The notes under the pieces: model-generated | Told to the model about the DNA's origin: nothing | The model's database searches: none | Seen by the model: the letters and a program-made list of their open reading frames with translations, nothing else | Part shown: positions 6,162 through 9,477 of the stretch, piece after piece | How the letters are laid out: every line of letters starts with the position of its first letter | Numbering within the stretch: the first letter of the stretch is position 1 | Position numbers and translations under genes: made by a program | From: Chloroflexota bacterium | Lineage (GTDB): Bacteria; Chloroflexota; Anaerolineae; J102 | Assembly (NCBI GenBank): GCA_013152695.1 | Contig: JAADFV010000212.1 | Location: 1 to 9,477, forward strand | Length of the DNA: 9,477 bases | Reading direction: 5' to 3'

Positions 6162-7721
6162 CTAATCTAAATCGGGAGCGTTGCCCCGTTCCAGAGACTG
6201 GGAACGAACCCGAGTAGCGGCCAGCATGACACGATATTCGCTGGCTTCGGCCTTCGTGAACTCGTCGGCCACTCTCCCTTCTGCCAGAACTACAAACCGG
6301 TCGCACATGGCGAGCAACTCTGGTAACTCCGATGAGATCATAACAATCGAGATGCCCTCCTCAACCATTTCGAGCATGAGTTTGTAGATTTCGTTCTTTG
6401 CACCAATATCGATGCCCTTCGTTGGCTCGTCCATCAGCAGAATCTTGGGGGTCGCCATCAGTACTTTGGCCAGGATCACTTTCTGTTGGTTGCCACCACT
6501 CAGATTAACCACCATTTGTTCAATGGAGTGTATCCTTATCCCCAGCTTCGCTGCCTGTTCGCTGGCAAGACGTTTCTCTTTTGAGAGATTCAGAAAACCC
6601 GAAGAGGTAAAGGATTGGAGGCTGTTCACTGTTATATTCGGCCTGATCTGCAAGTTTGGAAGCAGACCGTCTTTTCTGCGGTCTTCTGTGATCAAGCCAA
6701 TCCCCACTCGTTTGGCATCGGCAGGGCTGTGGATCTGGACTTCTTTCCCGTTGACAAAGATCCGGCCGGTGTGCTTCATTCTGCCCACGATCGCATTTAC
6801 CACTTCACTTCGGCCCGAGCCGACCAATCCAGCTAGCCCAAGGATTTCTCCTTTGCGCAGTGAGAAGCTAACCTCCTCCACCACGTTTCGATTCGCAATC
6901 GTCGGATGCGGCATGGTCAGGTTCTCTACCCGCAAAACTTCTTCCTCCACAATGCCAGAATGCCGGTGTGGATAGAGATTCTCGATCTTCCGCCCTACCA
7001 TGGCCGTGATGATATCTGCTTCATTGAAGTCCTCACGTTCAAATTCTCCAGTCACTTCTCCGTCGCGCAACACGGTGGTGTGATCGGCTAACTGAAAGAT
7101 CTCCGCAAGTTTGTGGGTGATGAAGACACACGTAACTCCCCGACTACGGAGTCCTTCTAGGTGCGAGAACAGGTTTTCGATTTCGTGCAATGCCAACGAA
7201 GAGGTCGGCTCGTCCAAGATCAAGATACTTGGATTTCTATACAAAGCGCGAGCGATCATCACCAACTGCTTTTCTGCCGCCTTGAGACGGGAGACCATCG
7301 CTCCTGGATCAAGCAAGATGTTGTATTCATCCAGCAGATCGGCCACCCGACTCTTGACCGAGCGCATATTCACCAGTCGGCCGTTGCCGTTTCCCCAGCG
7401 CCCAACAACGATGTTTTCGGCAACCGTCAGTTGGTCGAGCACGAGGATCTCCTGAGGCACAATCCCAATCCCTTGATCCAGGGCATCTGATGCAGATCTG
7501 AGCTCCAATACCTTGCCATTAAGAACAAGGTCTCCTTCGTAGCTCCCCTGAGGGTAGATCCCGGACAGGATTCTCACCAGTGTGGATTTCCCGGCACCGT
7601 TTTCACCAACTAGGCCGTGGATTGTTCCCTTCTTTACCCAGAGGGTCACGTCGTTCAATGCGACCACGCCTGGAAAACGTTTGGTGATGTGTCTCATCTC
7701 CAACAAGTATGGTTCGTCCAT
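6162..7721 (-). CDS. Sugar ABC transporter ATP-binding protein (RbsA/XylG/MglA type, two ATPase domains)
   Basis: Cytoplasmic ATPase that powers a ribose/xylose/galactose-class importer. The 519-residue protein has two ABC domains in tandem, as usual for the family. Domain 1: Walker A GENGAGKST at 39-47, Q-loop Gln90, an atypical signature (RLKAAEKQL, 145-153), Walker B ILILDEPTSS at 166-175, His203 in ITHK. Domain 2: the degenerate Walker A GLVGSGRSE at 298-306, lacking the Lys as is normal in this family, a standard LSGGNQQKV signature at 407-415, Walker B LLMDEPTKG, and SSE in place of the switch His. Start at 7721 (MDEPYLL) is preferred because GGGAG at 7726-7730 is 4 nt upstream; the in-frame GTG at 7769 has no site. 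It follows the binding-protein gene after 129 bp that contain a strong hairpin. Confidence 0.96.
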   Translation of the reverse strand: MDEPYLLEMRHITKRFPGVVALNDVTLWVKKGTIHGLVGENGAGKSTLVRILSGIYPQGSYEGDLVLNGKVLELRSASDALDQGIGIVPQEILVLDQLTVAENIVVGRWGNGNGRLVNMRSVKSRVADLLDEYNILLDPGAMVSRLKAAEKQLVMIARALYRNPSILILDEPTSSLALHEIENLFSHLEGLRSRGVTCVFITHKLAEIFQLADHTTVLRDGEVTGEFEREDFNEADIITAMVGRKIENLYPHRHSGIVEEEVLRVENLTMPHPTIANRNVVEEVSFSLRKGEILGLAGLVGSGRSEVVNAIVGRMKHTGRIFVNGKEVQIHSPADAKRVGIGLITEDRRKDGLLPNLQIRPNITVNSLQSFTSSGFLNLSKEKRLASEQAAKLGIRIHSIEQMVVNLSGGNQQKVILAKVLMATPKILLMDEPTKGIDIGAKNEIYKLMLEMVEEGISIVMISSELPELLAMCDRFVVLAEGRVADEFTKAEASEYRVMLAATRVRSQSLERGNAPDLD

Positions 7722-7794
7722 ATAGCTCCCTGCGGCCTTTCCTTCCCTGGACAGTGATGTCGTAAGCACTGAGAGACAAGAACTAGCTTTGGTT

Positions 7795-7833
7795 GAGGGT
7801 TATGGGAGCGCAATAAACGCTCCCATTAACCTC
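7795..7833 (-). promoter_or_regulatory. Intercistronic hairpin between binding protein and ATPase genes
   Basis: The 16-nt arms 7795-7810 and 7818-7833 pair at 14 of 16 positions around a 7-nt loop; the inner 9 bp (ATGGGAGCG/CGCTCCCAT) are perfect. It starts 18 nt after the binding-protein stop in the direction of transcription. No U-tract follows, so it is more likely an mRNA-stabilising or attenuating structure than a full terminator. Such hairpins after binding-protein genes are known to keep that protein in excess over the membrane components (malE being the classic case); here that role is inference. Confidence 0.75.
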
Positions 7834-7850
7834 GCTTATGGCAACGAGAC

Positions 7851-8915
7851 TTAGCGGTTGATGCCCGCTTCGGCCCGGTCGTTGAATGCGTAATACTTCT
7901 GAAGGTCACCGGCTTTGATGATCGGAGCAGGCAACAGGTTGCGGTACTTGATCTGCTTACCATCCAGGACTTTACCGAGCAGTCCCACCGCAGCGTAGAA
8001 CTCCCCATATAGTGGCTGAGCTACCAGGGCATACACCTTACCCTCTTTCACCAGGTCCAGGTTCGGGCGGGTGTAATCCATGCTGATGATCACCAGATCA
8101 CTTTTGTTGGTCTCATCTGCAGCCCTAGCCCAGGTGGTTGGACCATTCCCCGTGGTCGAGAAGGCCCCGCTGATGTCCGGATTTCCTTGAATGATCGCCA
8201 CGGCCTTCGCAATCGCCTGTGCCTGGTCAAAGCCCTCCTCCTGAGGTTCCAGTACCTTGATGTCCGGGTACTTCTCATTCAGCGTGGTTCGGAAAGTCTT
8301 TGCCACCAGGTTTTCGGTCTCGTTGAAGCTGCCTACGGTGACAGCCACCGTGCCTTTGCCATCCAGCTTCGCACCCATCGCTTCGGCAGCTGCTTTCGCA
8401 TACGCCACCACGTCTGCCCCCACCACCGCTGTCAGGCCAGATTTCTCCTGATCAAAACTGGTGAAGTGCGGCGTGACCACGGGAATGCCCTTCTCTTTGA
8501 ACTTTTTGATGGTCGGGAAGAAGCTGTTATCTACTGCATACAGTACAACCCCATCATAACCCTGAGCCATCGCCTGCTCTGCCAGTGGGATCATGTCGAC
8601 AGGGCTGGTGCTGTCGGTCAACAGCATGTCACATTGATACCCCAGGTCCTTGCAGCCATCTTGAAAGCCTAGCTGCATCAGACGGTGAACCGGATGGCCC
8701 TTCAGAAATTGGATCAACGCTATCCGGTAGGGCTTGGTTTTGACCACAGGAGCAGTAGTCGGAGCTGCAGGGGCGGTGGTTGGAGCTGCAGGGGCAGTGG
8801 TCGGAGCCACAACTTCCTTGGTCGGTTTTGGTGTTGAGCCGCAGGCGGCTATCACCATGCTAAAGATGCTAAAGATCACCAGCAGCGCAATGATGCGCCA
8901 ATTTCGCGTCTTCAT
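7851..8915 (-). CDS. Sugar ABC transporter substrate-binding lipoprotein
   Basis: Extracytoplasmic binding protein of the RbsB/periplasmic-binding-protein type (Peripla_BP_4-like), anchored as a lipoprotein and delivering the ligand to the permease. The 354-residue precursor has a basic start (MKTRNWR), a hydrophobic stretch at about 8-23, and a lipobox VIAACG with lipidated Cys25. A Pro/Thr/Ala linker with three APTTAPA-like repeats (37-57) follows, then the binding domain from YRIALIQFLKGHP (about 62) to the C terminus. The start is firm: GAGGAGG at 8923-8929 with a 7-nt spacer. The gene lies between permease and ATPase genes, an order that differs from the common binding protein-ATPase-permease order. 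The ligand cannot be read from the sequence; the protein is a distant relative of ribose, xylose and AI-2 binders. Confidence 0.94.
   Translation of the reverse strand: MKTRNWRIIALLVIFSIFSMVIAACGSTPKPTKEVVAPTTAPAAPTTAPAAPTTAPVVKTKPYRIALIQFLKGHPVHRLMQLGFQDGCKDLGYQCDMLLTDSTSPVDMIPLAEQAMAQGYDGVVLYAVDNSFFPTIKKFKEKGIPVVTPHFTSFDQEKSGLTAVVGADVVAYAKAAAEAMGAKLDGKGTVAVTVGSFNETENLVAKTFRTTLNEKYPDIKVLEPQEEGFDQAQAIAKAVAIIQGNPDISGAFSTTGNGPTTWARAADETNKSDLVIISMDYTRPNLDLVKEGKVYALVAQPLYGEFYAAVGLLGKVLDGKQIKYRNLLPAPIIKAGDLQKYYAFNDRAEAGINR
8745..8807 (-). repeat. Three 21-bp tandem repeats encoding the lipoprotein linker
   Basis: Three consecutive 21-bp units encode APTTAPA, APTTAPA and APTTAPV. They differ at a few mostly synonymous positions. 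The unit forms a flexible spacer between the lipid anchor and the ligand-binding domain, and copy number could vary by slippage without breaking the frame. Confidence 0.85.
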
Positions 8916-8929
8916 CCTCTTGCCTCCTC

Positions 8930-9071
8930 GCTGTTTGCTAGGAATACCATACTATCTCACAGTCTCTGCAAAGTGCATACGTGATCGTATGAGACCACCT
9001 CCTTTCAAGGGCTAACCTCTCCCGCACACGTTGACTGCCAAACAGACTAACAAACCCGCTTCAACAGATAC
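8930..9071 (-). promoter_or_regulatory. Leader-like region before the binding-protein gene
   Basis: This 142-bp gap between permease stop and binding-protein Shine-Dalgarno contains two distinct signals. One is an unattached, near-ideal Shine-Dalgarno sequence, AAAGGAGGTG on the minus strand (8996-9005), with no substantial gene behind it. The other is a perfect 6-bp dyad, CATACG-TGAT-CGTATG (8976-8991). The dyad could be an operator or an RNA hairpin; an 8-codon ATG frame starts inside it at 8978. Only weak promoter matches are visible. Function not established. Confidence 0.4.
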
Positions 9072-9477
9072 TTATGATGCAGCCATCTTGGACTTGCGCC
9101 GAAGAACATCTATGGCCACCGCAATAATCATTATGACACCCACGGCAACGGTCTGCCAAAAGGGGTTAACACCAACCAGCATCAAGCCACTTGTAACCAC
9201 CTGCATGATGAACAAGCCAATTATTGCCCCTGGGATGGAACCTGCACCACCGAACAGGCTCACCCCACCGATCACAACGGTGGCAATCACAGTCAGTTCC
9301 CAACCCAGTCCGATGGTGGGGTTTCCTGTGATGATGCGCGACATAAGGAGCATCCCCCCTACAGAAGCAGACAGCCCACTTATTACAAAACCGGCCAACT
9401 TGATCGCAGCGGGATTGATACCAGCCAGACGAGCAACCTCTGGATTCCCACCAACGACAAATAACTTTCGGCCATAG
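9072..9477 (-). CDS. Sugar ABC transporter permease (RbsC/XylH type), C-terminal part
   Basis: Membrane permease of the same importer, cut by the right window edge; 134 residues of the C-terminal part are present and the frame is open to the edge. The start of the visible part, YGRKLFVVGGNPEVARLAGI, is the conserved cytoplasmic-loop segment of RbsC-family permeases. Hydrophobic segments follow (around LAGFVISGLSASVGGMLLM, LTVIATVVIGGVSLFG, IPGAIIGLFIMQVVTSGLML and TVAVGVIMIIAVAIDVL), ending in a basic tail RRKSKMAAS. It precedes the binding-protein gene in transcription order. The true start lies outside the window. Confidence 0.94.
   Translation of the reverse strand, partial: YGRKLFVVGGNPEVARLAGINPAAIKLAGFVISGLSASVGGMLLMSRIITGNPTIGLGWELTVIATVVIGGVSLFGGAGSIPGAIIGLFIMQVVTSGLMLVGVNPFWQTVAVGVIMIIAVAIDVLRRKSKMAAS

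Noticed and set aside
6412..6975. Long plus-strand open frame (187 codons) opposite the ABC ATPase gene
   Set aside because: The translation resembles no family I recognise and is low-complexity in places. It lies wholly antisense to a gene with every expected motif.
7722..7769. GTG start extending the ATPase N terminus to 7769
   Set aside because: No Shine-Dalgarno sequence precedes it. The ATG at 7721 has one and gives the normal family N terminus.

Overview
The window holds nine genes, all on the minus strand, so transcription runs from the right edge to the left. The order of transcription is: sugar ABC permease (5' end cut by the window), substrate-binding lipoprotein, double ATPase, UlaG-like metallo-beta-lactamase-fold hydrolase, short-chain dehydrogenase (broken by a frameshift), galactose-mutarotase-like protein, CtBP-like D-2-hydroxyacid dehydrogenase, and the alpha and beta subunits of a thiamine-diphosphate 2-oxoacid dehydrogenase (E1). 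Most gaps are short and nearly every gene has a good Shine-Dalgarno sequence, so this looks like one long catabolic operon. No tRNA, rRNA, CRISPR array or transposase gene is visible.

The host cannot be fixed from sequence alone. Three things together suggest Chloroflexota (Anaerolineae/Caldilineae type): a lipoprotein with a Pro/Thr/Ala-repeat linker after the lipobox, the mixture of gene families, and intergenic DNA made of short-period repeats and small foldback elements. This is inference from general knowledge of such genomes, with no search done.

Layout by coordinate: 12-995 E1 beta and 988-1959 E1 alpha (overlapping); 1960-2169 a gap holding an 82-bp foldback element (2094-2175) that reaches into the end of the next gene; 2170-3183 hydroxyacid dehydrogenase; 3242-4225 mutarotase-like protein; 4275-5112 frameshifted SDR; 5113-5325 a gap filled by a 7-nt-period repeat array bracketed by two exact 14-bp direct repeats; 5326-6129 MBL hydrolase; 6162-7721 ABC ATPase; 7722-7850 a gap with a strong hairpin; 7851-8915 binding protein; 8916-9071 a leader-like gap; 9072 to the edge, permease.

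A reasonable reading is uptake of a sugar or sugar derivative by the RbsABC/XylFGH-type transporter, then anomer interconversion (mutarotase), oxidation (SDR), hydrolysis of a lactone or similar bond (MBL protein), interconversion of a 2-hydroxyacid and a 2-oxoacid (CtBP-like enzyme), and oxidative decarboxylation (E1 alpha/beta). There is no kinase, aldolase, E2 or E3 in the window. The substrate is not identifiable, and the step order is inference. The most notable non-coding result is that removing the repeat array together with one copy of its 14-bp direct repeat would restore an ATGA stop/start overlap between the MBL gene and the SDR gene, which suggests repeat DNA has invaded a formerly coupled gene pair.
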